64,000 bases of DNA from Nostoc sp. 106C. GTDB lineage: Bacteria; Cyanobacteriota; Cyanobacteriia; Cyanobacteriales; Nostocaceae. Position numbers and translations under genes: made by a program. The notes beneath the pieces are model-generated. The model ran no database searches. It was given only the letters and a program-made list of their open reading frames with translations, and was not told the DNA's origin. Where the stretch lies: assembly GCF_002154725.1 (NCBI RefSeq), contig NZ_MTAW01000048.1, positions 60,274-124,273 on the forward strand. The letters are read 5' to 3'. Shown piece by piece: positions 56,042-64,000 of the stretch; the stretch's first letter is position 1; the number at the start of each line of letters is the position of its first letter.

Positions 56042-57064
56042 TCAGTTGAATTTAAAATTGTAAAGAATAATTATTGTTTGACTCAATTATTCTTCAAAGG
56101 ATTATAAAATTAAATCTGGAGTTACCATGAATTTAATTCTTAATTTTTCAAGAATTAAAAATTATAGCGTTTTCAGTAAAAGCTATCTCTGAAATATTAC
56201 TGTTAATAGAAATTCTGGCAGTTCAAGAGTGCAACTGCTCTCATTAAAAAGTGCAAAGATGAATGAAAAGCACGAAACAATCTTTACTGTTATAACGCTA
56301 ATGGCAATTTTAGAGATAATTGCCTAGTGGTGAAGATATTGCTGTTATATAAGTGTAGACATTGTATTACATCAGATAAGTCTGATGTTTTAAGATAATA
56401 GATTGATGACATTGCTACCCTGAGAAAAAATATACAATTTTTGGTCATATAAAGTCTATATTAGCCAAATATGACTAATATAGATTTTAAATGACAATTT
56501 CCTATAGTCAGCTTAAGTCATCATTAATCTTATTTCTTCAGTATTATTACTTAAAAAGTTTTACTGAGAATTAAGTTAAATTAGAAACTTGATATTAAGG
56601 AATTGCCACATATTGGTATTAAAATCGGTATTTTAGCGGTATTAGCAGTATTTTTGAGTATCAGAGGCTTTTCAAAAGTGCTAGGTGACCAAGTTTTTGA
56701 GGAAAGCAACGGGGAACCGTGATAAAATTTTGTCCACAGAATCGGATACTTAGAGTACTCCAAGTAAAAAAATGCCCAATTGTCATTGCGAGCGAAACGG
56801 AGTGTAGCGAAGCAATCTCAAACTCTGCGATTGCTACCCTTCGGGAACGCTCCGCGAACATTCCGCTTTGCTTCATTCGCAATGACAGGTTTTGGATCAT
56901 TTATTGTTTGGAACACTCTTACAGACTTTTCGCTGTTCACATCCAGAACTTTTAAGGATGGGGATGTTCTAATCCCGTTGAAAAGTTGCAATAACTAAAG
57001 GCACTCAGCAATTTTTTAGGGAGATTAGCCAGTAAATTAGAAATAGGGCGTAAAAAATAAACTG
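56042..57064. other. Long intergenic region, 1023 nt, containing a MITE-like repeat
   Basis: This is AT-rich and non-coding between the sensor kinase (minus) and glcE (plus). The only recognisable element is the repeat at 56752-56919. The frames at 56661-56998 all run through that repeat and are rejected. An AT-rich stretch (56130-56600) shows no further structure I could identify. Confidence 0.5.
56752..56919. repeat. MITE-like dispersed repeat, copy 2 (168 nt) with an internal insert
   Basis: It is the same element as 35949-36094, with the same terminal inverted repeats and internal hairpin arms. The centre contains an extra 24-nt palindrome-rich insert (ACCCTTCGGGAACGCTCCGC...) at about 56847-56870, replacing two bases of copy 1. 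That insert matches another common Nostoc short repeat, so a repeat sits inside a repeat. Confidence 0.85.
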
Positions 57065-58348
57065 ATGAAAGCGATCGCTTCCGATCTGGCATCTATCGTC
57101 AATGAAGAAAATGCTGTCTATCTTTGGGAAAATCTTGAAACCACACGTAAAGAATCTATCCAAAAGGCAATGGCTACTGGCAAACATCCCAGTTGTATTG
57201 TCTATCCCCGCACCCAAGAACAATTAGCCGCCATTATTGCAGAAGCATATCGAAAAAATTGGCGTGTCCTCCCCTGCGGTAGTAGTAGTAAACTTAGCTG
57301 GGGCGGTTTGGCTCAGGAAATTGATGTGGTAGTTAGTACAGAACGCATCAATCAACTCATTGAACACGCCGTTGGCGATTTGACTGTTACGGTAGAAGCT
57401 GGAATGAAGTTTTCTGATCTCCAAGCTATTTTAGCCAGTTCTCGCCAATTTCTGGCCCTTGACCCGACTGCACCAGAGTTTGCAACTATTGGCGGTATAG
57501 TAGCTACAGCTAATACAGGTTCTTTAAGACAACGTTATGGTGGTGTGCGTGACCAATTGCTAGGCATTACTTTTGTACGTGCTGATGGTCAAATTGCCAA
57601 AGCTGGGGGACGAGTGGTTAAAAATGTTGCCGGATATGACCTGATGAAATTGTTTACTGGGTCTTACGGCTCATTGGGAATTATCACCCAAGTAACATTC
57701 CGAGTTTACCCGCAGCAAGAAGCATCAGCAACGGTGGCACTAACTGGCACGGCAGAGGCTATATCTAACGCAACTGATATTTTGCGAGGTTCGGCGTTAA
57801 CACCAACCCAAGCTGATTTACTGTCCACGCAACTGGTATCTAGTCTAGATTTGGGTAAAGGATTGGGATTAGTCGCTCGTTTTCAAAGTATTAGCGAAAG
57901 TGTCAACGAACAGGCAAACCGCTTGTTAGAAGTTGGGCAAAAATTAGGATTAGACGGAGCAATTTATTTAGCTCAGGATGAGGATAATCTGTGGCAGAGA
58001 TTGCCAAAACAACTACATTCTAATGCAACAAATCCCATTACTTGCAAAATAGGAGTATTACCTATTGCAGCCATAGAGGTTTTAAATCAAGTAGAGATGG
58101 GTTTGATTCATATTAGTAGTGGGTTAGGATTGTTGTGTTTAAATAGTCATAAACAAACTTTAAAAATCCGCGATATTTGCCAGGTTCATAGTGGTTTTCT
58201 CTCTATTTTAGAAGCACCAGCCACAGTAAAAGAAAAATTTGATGTTTGGGGATATACGGGTAATGCTTTGGAGTTGATGCGTCGGATCAAAGCACAGTTT
58301 GATGGCAAGAATATTTTAAGTCCTGGTCGGTTTGTGGGTGGGATTTAG
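57065..58348 (+). CDS. glcE: Glycolate oxidase/dehydrogenase FAD-binding subunit GlcE
   Basis: The 427-residue protein is a FAD-linked oxidase of the PCMH fold (CIVYPRTQEQLAAIIAEAYR, VLPCGSSSKLSWGG, FATIGGIVATANTGSLRQRY, VVKNVAGYDLMKLFTGSYGS). GlcE is the second flavoprotein subunit of glycolate dehydrogenase, which in cyanobacteria oxidises photorespiratory glycolate to glyoxylate with electrons going to the quinone pool. glcF follows 55 nt later. glcD is not in the window. The N-terminal ~40 residues are outside the core. Confidence 0.9.
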   Translation: MKAIASDLASIVNEENAVYLWENLETTRKESIQKAMATGKHPSCIVYPRTQEQLAAIIAEAYRKNWRVLPCGSSSKLSWGGLAQEIDVVVSTERINQLIEHAVGDLTVTVEAGMKFSDLQAILASSRQFLALDPTAPEFATIGGIVATANTGSLRQRYGGVRDQLLGITFVRADGQIAKAGGRVVKNVAGYDLMKLFTGSYGSLGIITQVTFRVYPQQEASATVALTGTAEAISNATDILRGSALTPTQADLLSTQLVSSLDLGKGLGLVARFQSISESVNEQANRLLEVGQKLGLDGAIYLAQDEDNLWQRLPKQLHSNATNPITCKIGVLPIAAIEVLNQVEMGLIHISSGLGLLCLNSHKQTLKIRDICQVHSGFLSILEAPATVKEKFDVWGYTGNALELMRRIKAQFDGKNILSPGRFVGGI

Positions 58349-58403
58349 GTTTTAAACGAACCACAAAGACGCGAAGGACGCAAAGCGAGGGGATAGAGGT
58401 ATT

Positions 58404-59759
58404 ATGCAAGTTTCAGATAATTCTGTTAATAATACGGCGAGTGTGAAGAATTTGCAGGGTTTTGATGGAAATCATCCACCCGATCCAAAGTTAATTGATA
58501 GTTGTGTGCATTGTGGGTTTTGTCTCTCGACTTGTCCCAGTTATCGGGTGCTGGGTAAAGAAATGGATTCTCCAAGGGGACGCATCTATTTAATGGATGC
58601 AATTAACGAAGGTGAAATTGCACTAAATACGGCAACGGTAGAACATTTTGATTCTTGTTTGGGGTGTTTGGCTTGTGTGACAACTTGTCCTTCTGGCGTG
58701 CAATATGACAAGTTAATTTCTGCAACGCGTCACCAAGTCGAACGTAATTATCCGCGCAGCCTGCCAGATCAATTGGTTCGTCAACTAATATTTTCTCTAT
58801 TTCCTAACCCCGATATTTTGAGAATATTACTTGTACCGTTGATGGCCTATCAAAAGCTAGGTTTTTCTAAATTAATTCGCGCTACGGGTTTACTTAAAAA
58901 AATATCTCCCCGGTTGGCAGCAATGGAATCAATTCTGCCAGAAATTACTTTGAAAACCTTTCAAAATAATTTGCCGACGGTTATCCCAGCAAAGGGTGAG
59001 AAGCGCTACCGAGTCGGGATGATTTTGGGATGTGTGCAACGGCTATTTTTCTCTCCTGTGAATGAAGCAACGGTGCGGGTGCTGACAGCGAATGGTTGTG
59101 AAGTTGTAATTCCCCAATCGCAAGGTTGTTGTGCGGCGCTTCCCGAACACCAAGGACAAACCGAACAGGCGAAAGCTTTAGCTAGACAGATGATTGATAG
59201 TTTTGCAAAGGCAGATGTGGATTTTGTGATTATCAATGCTGCTGGTTGTGGGCATACATTGAAAGAGTACGGTCACATTTTAGAAGATGACCCGGAATAT
59301 CGGGAAAAGGCGAAAGAATTTGCAGCTAAAGTGAAAGATGCTCAAGAGTTTTTAGCAACTGTGGGTTTAACGGCGAAACTATTGCCAATCACAGATAAAC
59401 CTTTGAATATGGTTTATCAAGATGCTTGTCATTTATTGCATGGACAAAAAATTAGCGTGCAACCGCGTCAGTTATTGCGGCAAATTCCAGGGGTGAAGTT
59501 AAAAGAACCTTTGGATGCTGCTTTGTGTTGTGGAAGTGCAGGTGTTTATAATATGTTGCAACCGGAAGTTGCTGAAGAACTGGGTCAGCAAAAAGTACAG
59601 AATCTGCTCAATACTGGTGCTGATTTAATTGCTTCTGCTAATCCTGGCTGTACATTGCAGATTACTAAGCATTTGCATTTACAGGGTAAGGAAATTTCCG
59701 TAATCCACCCGATGGAGTTGTTGGATTATTCTATTCGCGGTGTGAAATTGGCAGTTTAA
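58404..59759 (+). CDS. glcF: Glycolate oxidase/dehydrogenase iron-sulfur subunit GlcF
   Basis: The 451-residue protein has two [4Fe-4S] ferredoxin clusters near its N-terminus (CVHCGFCLSTCPSYRVLG, CLGCLACVTTCPSGVQ). Two CCG-type Cys-rich domains follow (SQGCCAALPEHQGQ, AALCCGSAGVYNML, with CHLLHGQ between). This is the GlcF/heterodisulfide-reductase-like subunit that passes electrons from the flavin subunits to quinone. It follows glcE directly, and a short Nostoc repeat (CCACAAAGACGCGAAGGACG) lies in the gap. Confidence 0.92.
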   Translation: MQVSDNSVNNTASVKNLQGFDGNHPPDPKLIDSCVHCGFCLSTCPSYRVLGKEMDSPRGRIYLMDAINEGEIALNTATVEHFDSCLGCLACVTTCPSGVQYDKLISATRHQVERNYPRSLPDQLVRQLIFSLFPNPDILRILLVPLMAYQKLGFSKLIRATGLLKKISPRLAAMESILPEITLKTFQNNLPTVIPAKGEKRYRVGMILGCVQRLFFSPVNEATVRVLTANGCEVVIPQSQGCCAALPEHQGQTEQAKALARQMIDSFAKADVDFVIINAAGCGHTLKEYGHILEDDPEYREKAKEFAAKVKDAQEFLATVGLTAKLLPITDKPLNMVYQDACHLLHGQKISVQPRQLLRQIPGVKLKEPLDAALCCGSAGVYNMLQPEVAEELGQQKVQNLLNTGADLIASANPGCTLQITKHLHLQGKEISVIHPMELLDYSIRGVKLAV

Positions 59760-59943
59760 CTCCGCGTTCCAACGAAGTTCTCAGCGGAGACTTCCTCCGC
59801 TCAAATTTCTCTGTGCTCTTCTGTGGGTCATAAATCATTTTTTAACAACGAAGACACAACGGAAAGTCTGAGCGCCGGAAGCCAGCGTTCAGAACTTTCT
59901 AAAACACAGACACAGAGAAAATTTTAAATAAGAGGTTGCTTTT

Positions 59944-60336
59944 ATGACAAAGTTTAGCAAAGCTAAAAAGATTGCATTGTGGAGTTTCACAACAATCTTG
60001 GCAGCGCTTTTCCTATTCGTTGGAACTTTAAAGCTTACGGGTGCTGAACAACTTGTTGCTCAATTTACCAAGTTTGGATTACCTAGTTGGTTTCGTTTGT
60101 TTGTGGGTGTGGCGGAAATTGCTGGGGCAGGACTTCTGATCGTTCCCCGGACGACGACAATAGGAGCAGCAGAACTCGGTGTTTTGATGGCTGGTTGTGT
60201 GTTTCTACATTTCAAGTCAGGCGAAGCCCCGCAGAGTATCCCAGCATTTGTGTTGATCATTCTCTTAGCGATCGCTGGTTATGCTCGTCTTCCACATCAA
60301 AGGCTTCTTACCTCTAATAGGGATCTGCCAAGTTAA
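59944..60336 (+). CDS. DoxX family membrane protein
   Basis: The 130-residue protein has four helices (KIALWSFTTILAALFLFVGT, LFVGVAEIAGAGLLIVP, GAAELGVLMAGCVFLHF, AFVLIILLAIAGYARL). The DoxX layout includes GTLKLTGAEQLVAQFTKFGL at the first loop and RLFVGVAEIAGAG after it. DoxX-type proteins are small membrane proteins linked to quinol or thiol oxidation in some organisms, and the role here is unknown. AAGAGG lies 8 nt before the ATG. Dispersed repeats flank it on both sides. Confidence 0.82.
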   Translation: MTKFSKAKKIALWSFTTILAALFLFVGTLKLTGAEQLVAQFTKFGLPSWFRLFVGVAEIAGAGLLIVPRTTTIGAAELGVLMAGCVFLHFKSGEAPQSIPAFVLIILLAIAGYARLPHQRLLTSNRDLPS

Positions 60337-60367
60337 AACACTTTTGGTGTGTATCTTAATAGTATTT

Positions 60368-60480
60368 ATTGAAATTGCGATCGCATTTGCAGCTTTTGCG
60401 ATCGCATTCATAAGGTCTGTTTAATCGAGAATAACTTCGATATAAACATTTGCTGAAATCGCGATCGCATTTATAGTTTT
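60368..60480. repeat. Cluster of HIP1 octamers in direct-repeat context
   Basis: Three perfect GCGATCGC sites (60377-60384, 60398-60405, 60461-60468) sit in a repeated TTGCGATCGCATTT context within 113 nt. It is intergenic, between the convergent DoxX and GPH genes. HIP1 is very frequent in cyanobacterial genomes, but this spacing is unusually tight. Confidence 0.75.
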
Positions 60481-60499
60481 TGCAGATCGCGCCACTGAA

Positions 60500-61933
60500 T
60501 TACTCAATCTTTTCTTGCCGTTGTTTGAGTTTCAGCATGATTTCAGCGTGCATTTCACGGGTAATCGGATAAAAATACGTTAAAAATAAACCAGCAATTA
60601 AACAAATTGTAGGTAAAGGCCCAACTGCAAGGCGGATAGCTAGTAATGCGGAATCAGGTTGTGTGGGTAGTCCAGTTTGTCCAGCTACAGCTTCTTTAAA
60701 ACCGTATGCTTGTAAGGCGTTTCCTACCAAAAATAGCCCAAAAGCCAAACCAAATTTTTGTAGTAACACCATAAAGCCATAAAAAACTCCCTCTCGGCGT
60801 TGTCCGGTTTGGAGTTCATCTAATTCAATCACATCTGGAATCATTGACCAGGGAACTAGATAAGCTGTAGACACACCAAAACCTGCCATTACTGCCATCA
60901 AATACATTAAACCTAGTTGACCAGGTTGTAAGAAATAGAGTCCGGCTGCTGCTATGATCCAGAGACTCATTCCTAGAAAATAAACAACTTTTTTACCAAC
61001 TTTTTTACTTAAATTACTCCAAAAAAACAGCATTACTAGGGCTGTTCCTTGGACTGCAATCATGACTGTAGGTACGTCCGCTTCTTGCAGACGCATACAG
61101 TAAACTACAAAATAAGGAATAATGCTGGCTGTAATCTGTACACCTAACCAAGAACAAAGATATATACCAATAACAAATAGAAAAGGTCGATTGGTAAAGA
61201 CAATTTTTAATTGTTCGATGAAGGGGATAGATGGGGGTTCTTCTAGTTGGATGCGTTTAGCTTCAAATGCCAAAACGCGATCGCGTGTGCCGTAAACGCA
61301 CCAATACAATGCTAATACCGAAATTACAGTACAGATAGCGGCTAAGACTAAATACTGCTGCTGGCGATCGCTAATTACAGAAAAGACTATTTTGGACAAA
61401 ATCAGCGATAGAATACTGCCACCAATAGAAAAGGTAAAGCGAAAGCTGTTGAGGCTGGTACGTTCGTCATAATCTTGCGTGAGTTCTGGTGTCATTGCCG
61501 TATAAGGCAAATTGACCACAGTATAAAACACCTGAGACACCACCCCAATCGCTACGTAATACCAGAACAAACCCCAAACGCTAAATGGCGGTACAATCCA
61601 CTGCAAGAAAAAGAAAACTCCAAAGGGAATCGCGCCATACAATAGCCAAGGAAGACGGCGACCCCAGCGACGAGATTTCGTTTTATCAGTCAAAAACCCC
61701 ACAAACGGATCGTTAATTGCATCCCAGATTTTGCCAATCATCAAAACGCTGCCAGCCAAACCCGCTGGGATACCAGCGACATTCGTGAAGAAAACCAGCA
61801 GAAAAAATATTGAAATATTGGCAGTAATAGCTGGGCCTAAATCCCCTGCGCCATAGGCCAGTTTAGTTTGAAATTGCAGTTTTTCACTTTGAGGAGTGTC
61901 ACCAGCAGAGCCATCAGCCGCAGAATCATTCAT
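60500..61933 (-). CDS. GPH-family sugar:cation symporter (MFS)
   Basis: The ~477-residue protein is a 12-helix transporter of the glycoside-pentoside-hexuronide (GPH/MelB-like) family. Its marks are the early KLAYGAGDLGPAITANISIF, the loop DPFVGFLTDKTKSRRWGRRL and the mid-protein TPELTQDYDERTSLNSFR. Helix 2-3 contains MIGKIWDAINDPF with the cation-site Asp residues. The substrate, a sugar or sugar-like molecule, cannot be told. The start at the second Met (MNDSAADGS) is plausible. It lies divergent from the phosphoribosyltransferase gene. Confidence 0.87.
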   Translation of the reverse strand: MNDSAADGSAGDTPQSEKLQFQTKLAYGAGDLGPAITANISIFFLLVFFTNVAGIPAGLAGSVLMIGKIWDAINDPFVGFLTDKTKSRRWGRRLPWLLYGAIPFGVFFFLQWIVPPFSVWGLFWYYVAIGVVSQVFYTVVNLPYTAMTPELTQDYDERTSLNSFRFTFSIGGSILSLILSKIVFSVISDRQQQYLVLAAICTVISVLALYWCVYGTRDRVLAFEAKRIQLEEPPSIPFIEQLKIVFTNRPFLFVIGIYLCSWLGVQITASIIPYFVVYCMRLQEADVPTVMIAVQGTALVMLFFWSNLSKKVGKKVVYFLGMSLWIIAAAGLYFLQPGQLGLMYLMAVMAGFGVSTAYLVPWSMIPDVIELDELQTGQRREGVFYGFMVLLQKFGLAFGLFLVGNALQAYGFKEAVAGQTGLPTQPDSALLAIRLAVGPLPTICLIAGLFLTYFYPITREMHAEIMLKLKQRQEKIE

Positions 61934-62004
61934 AATATGTTGCACTCATACTAAAATAGAAAGTTTGCATTTGCCTTCAGTATTAGCTAAAAATTACTTC
62001 CCTT

Positions 62005-62523
62005 ATGCCAGACCTTTACGTTTCTTGGTCAGATTATCACCAAAAAATTGAACAACTGGCTGCTCAGATTTATCAATCGGGTTGGGAATTCAACCAGATT
62101 GTCTGTCTTGCCAGAGGCGGACTGCGAGTAGGAGATATTCTATCCCGTATATATAAGCAACCGCTGGCAATTTTAGCAACATCATCTTACAGTGGCCCAG
62201 GCAAGCAAGAAAGGGGTTCGTTAACCTTTTCTCGGCATTTAACAATGACCACTGAAAATTTAGGTTCGCGGATTCTGTTAGTGGATGACCTCGTAGACTC
62301 TGGAGTCACACTCAAAGAGACTATTCCTTGGCTACAGCAAAATCTTGAGTTTGCGTACGCAGAAATTCGCACTGCTGTACTTTGGTATAAAGCTTGCTCT
62401 GTTATAAAACCTGATTACTATGTTGACTACCTGCCCGACAACCCCTGGATTCACCAACCTTTTGAACCCTATGAATATATGAACCCCGCTGAACTAGCAG
62501 CAAAGGTGAGCCAACTTTGTTAA
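62005..62523 (+). CDS. Phosphoribosyltransferase family protein
   Basis: The 172-residue type I PRTase has the PRPP motif ILLVDDLVDSGVTLK and an N-terminal core (DLYVSWSDYHQKIEQLAAQI, IVCLARGGLRVGDILSRIY). The overall pattern is like the hypoxanthine/xanthine or PyrR-like salvage enzymes. Archaeal and cyanobacterial members of this subgroup are of uncertain specificity. The C-terminal hood is short. It is followed 28 nt later by the 3' end of a convergent Uma2 gene. Confidence 0.87.
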   Translation: MPDLYVSWSDYHQKIEQLAAQIYQSGWEFNQIVCLARGGLRVGDILSRIYKQPLAILATSSYSGPGKQERGSLTFSRHLTMTTENLGSRILLVDDLVDSGVTLKETIPWLQQNLEFAYAEIRTAVLWYKACSVIKPDYYVDYLPDNPWIHQPFEPYEYMNPAELAAKVSQLC

Positions 62524-62550
62524 TCGGGTGATAGAGAGTTTTTTGTATGT

Positions 62551-63378
62551 TTATGATAAATCCTCTGGATTTTCTCCTAATTCCCTCAAACGTGCAGCTA
62601 AACGTTCAGCCCGTTGGCGTTCTGATTCAGCCCGTTGGCGTTCGGATTCAGCCCGTTGGAATTCTGCTTCAGCTCGTTGGGATTCGGCTTCAGCCCGTTG
62701 GGATTCTGTTTCAGCCCGTTGATGTTCTGCTTCTTCTGGTAAGAAAACTAAATTTCCTTCGCGGTCATAAAATCGTAGCCAAAGGGCAGTTTCTCGGTCT
62801 ATTGTTCCGTCCCAAGTTCCCAGCCAAAATCCTAAGGTTTCGCACCATAACCAACCTTGCTCATTAGCAACTAAAGGCTGATAGCGAAAATTCACATCCA
62901 ACCGCCATCCTTGTAAGGAGTTAGAATCAAATGGGTCAAAAACGAAATAGTCTCTAGTTCTAAAAACGCTTTCATAGAGATTCTTCTTCTCGCCTATATC
63001 TACATTTTTTGTTGAGGGAGACATCAATTCCACAATTACATCAGGATACCGTCCGTCTTCATCCCATACAACCCAACCTTGCCGAGAAGCAGTTCCCTCA
63101 ACATTGAGAACTACAAAAAAATCTGGCCCCTTGAAATCCCGATTCCGTGCCTGTGTACGACTATAGTAAACAAACATATTACCGCCGACAAAGTAATCAT
63201 TGCGGTCTGACCAAGCTTGTTGCAACGACCGAATTAAAACATTCATCCCAATGCGGTGGCGATTACTTTCCAAAGGTTCTCCGTCATCAAATATTAAATC
63301 TGTTGGTGGTGGGGTAGGTTCCCAGTCTGGGACAGGAGGCGCTGGGGAACTCTGGTTTGGAGTAATGTTAGTTGTCAT
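62551..63378 (-). CDS. Uma2-family (PD-D/E)XK protein with a C-terminal tandem coiled-coil tail
   Basis: The 275-residue protein has a Uma2/DUF820 restriction-endonuclease-like fold in residues ~15-200 (PDVIVELMSPSTKNVDIGEK, LYESVFRTRDYFVFDPFDS). The D...ExK set (PDVIVEL, then K near the following helix) is present. Residues ~205-255 are a tail of seven-residue repeats (SQRAEAE/SERQRA) encoded by 21-nt tandem units, followed by AERLAARLRELGENPEDL. Uma2 proteins are very abundant in cyanobacteria and their role is unclear. The tail probably forms an extended helix. Confidence 0.85.
   Translation of the reverse strand: MTTNITPNQSSPAPPVPDWEPTPPPTDLIFDDGEPLESNRHRIGMNVLIRSLQQAWSDRNDYFVGGNMFVYYSRTQARNRDFKGPDFFVVLNVEGTASRQGWVVWDEDGRYPDVIVELMSPSTKNVDIGEKKNLYESVFRTRDYFVFDPFDSNSLQGWRLDVNFRYQPLVANEQGWLWCETLGFWLGTWDGTIDRETALWLRFYDREGNLVFLPEEAEHQRAETESQRAEAESQRAEAEFQRAESERQRAESERQRAERLAARLRELGENPEDLS
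62605..62730. repeat. Six tandem 21-nt repeats encoding a charged coiled coil
   Basis: Six units beginning TTCAGCCCGTTGG start at 62605, 62626, 62647, 62668, 62689 and 62710 (complement of the coding strand). They encode the heptad-like repeat of the Uma2 tail. Copy number probably varies between strains. Confidence 0.85.
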
Positions 63379-63686
63379 AGCGTAACCTGATACATTTACA
63401 CGATATTTGTCATCTGTCCTTTGTCCTTAGAGTCTGGCGTCAACCAGTAGGTGTTTGAAAACAAGAGTCAAATTTTGCGTCCCAAAAGCTTACTCTTGGC
63501 GGTTTTGAACCCTTTTCTACAGAGTTAGAGATTGACGCAAACTCCCTAACCTTTTCTACACAAGCTTTTGAGCTTATTTTACTCATGTCACCCTTGACAA
63601 CTCAATGCCCCAAACGTTAATTTGATTGCAGGTTGACGCAACTGTACCTTGAAAACCAAATATATCAATGCTTTCAACTCCGGGCG
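63379..63686 (+). promoter_or_regulatory. Probable CRISPR leader region, ~300 nt
   Basis: This is non-coding DNA directly before the first repeat. The part around 63433-63470 (GCGTCAACC, then TGTTTGAAAACAAGAG) resembles leader sequences I remember before cyanobacterial CRISPR arrays. The repeat orientation (ATTGAAAC at the 3' end of each repeat) also places the leader here. This is inference, as no array promoter is proven. Confidence 0.5.
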
Positions 63687-63943
63687 ATTGCAATTAACTA
63701 AAATCCCTATTAGGGATTGAAACCCAATAGATAATAAAATTTCCTATTTCTTCGTCTATTTTCAATTGCAATTAACTAAAATCCCTATTAGGGATTGAAA
63801 CTCTCCAAACCGCGTGCTGAAGATTCGATATGTAATATTGCAATTAACTAAAATCCCTATTAGGGATTGAAACATCGATTAGAGCCATTTTTATCCTTGG
63901 AGTAGGATTGCAATTAACTAAAATCCCTATTAGGGATTGAAAC
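63687..63943 (+). CRISPR. CRISPR array, 4 repeats of 37 nt, 3 spacers
   Basis: Identical 37-nt repeats occupy 63687-63723, 63765-63801, 63837-63873 and 63907-63943. Each begins ATTGCAATTAACTAAAATCC, contains the palindrome AATCCCTATTAGGGATT and ends ATTGAAAC. Spacers are 41, 35 and 33 nt. No further repeat follows within the 57 nt to the window edge, so the array ends here. The 8-nt ATTGAAAC would be the 5' handle of crRNAs read on the plus strand. No cas genes are in the window. Confidence 0.97.
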
Positions 63944-64000
63944 TTGGGGTGCATCCCAGTTTTTATTCTCCTGAAATAGATAAATAAATCATGAGAAATT

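Noticed and set aside
56661..56998. Several frames across the second MITE-like copy
   Set aside because: They arise from the repeat sequence; no copy-independent coding signal.

Overview
The window comes from a filamentous, probably heterocyst-forming cyanobacterium of the Nostoc/Anabaena type. Evidence: carboxysome genes ccmM-ccmN-ccmO, a photosystem I psaB, glcE/glcF, a NDH-2 dehydrogenase, a HetZ-related regulator, many HIP1 octamers (GCGATCGC), and the short dispersed GC-rich repeats typical of Nostoc intergenic DNA. No rRNA, prophage or intact insertion sequence is visible. One tRNA (Pro, GGG) and a short CRISPR array are present.

Layout. 1-3.4 kb: the tail of ccmM, then ccmN, ccmO and a CbbR/CcmR-like LysR regulator. 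3.6-7.5 kb: a DUF4139 protein, then a CHAT (caspase-like) gene whose frame is separated from a HetZ-related gene only by an A10 tract. 7.5-13.4 kb: a membrane-anchored EEP phosphatase/nuclease, a small Cys-rich protein, mnmE, a secreted metallophosphatase and a one-TM peptide. 13.9-16.2 kb: a stand-alone psaB with its own terminator. 16.3-17.2 kb: a PAS-GGDEF protein.

17.3-26.6 kb is the most unusual region. It is a minus-strand RiPP-like locus holding a fused cyclodehydratase (RRE/E1-like + YcaO), two paralogous precursor-like proteins, a filamentous-haemagglutinin-type secreted protein, and an ABC transporter with a C39 leader peptidase. A fragment of a HlyD-type adaptor lies beside it. Each precursor-like protein has a double-glycine leader, a short variable segment, and a C-terminal S74 intramolecular chaperone/autoprotease domain with its Ser-Asp...Lys motif intact. 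This predicts a peptide trimmed at both ends, by the C39 peptidase after GG and by self-cleavage before the Ser. I know of no characterised system built this way.

26.6-38.2 kb: small conserved genes, tRNA-Pro, DUF1818, rpoZ, a fasciclin protein, a GH13 amylase, a subtilase beside a second CHAT gene, rsmI, a MITE-like repeat and a TPR protein. 38.5-48.6 kb: an OB-like protein, an HcyBio protein, a histidine phosphatase, an RHH/unknown gene pair, a MOSC-ATL fusion, and a FluG-like amidohydrolase/glutamine-synthetase-like pair. 48.8-56 kb: a transaldolase, a VapBC-like module, NDH-2 and a two-gene phosphorelay. 57-64 kb: glcE-glcF, DoxX, a GPH transporter, a phosphoribosyltransferase, a Uma2 protein with a repeat tail, and a four-repeat CRISPR array with no cas genes in view.

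All calls come from reading the sequence and from remembered family features. No database search was possible.
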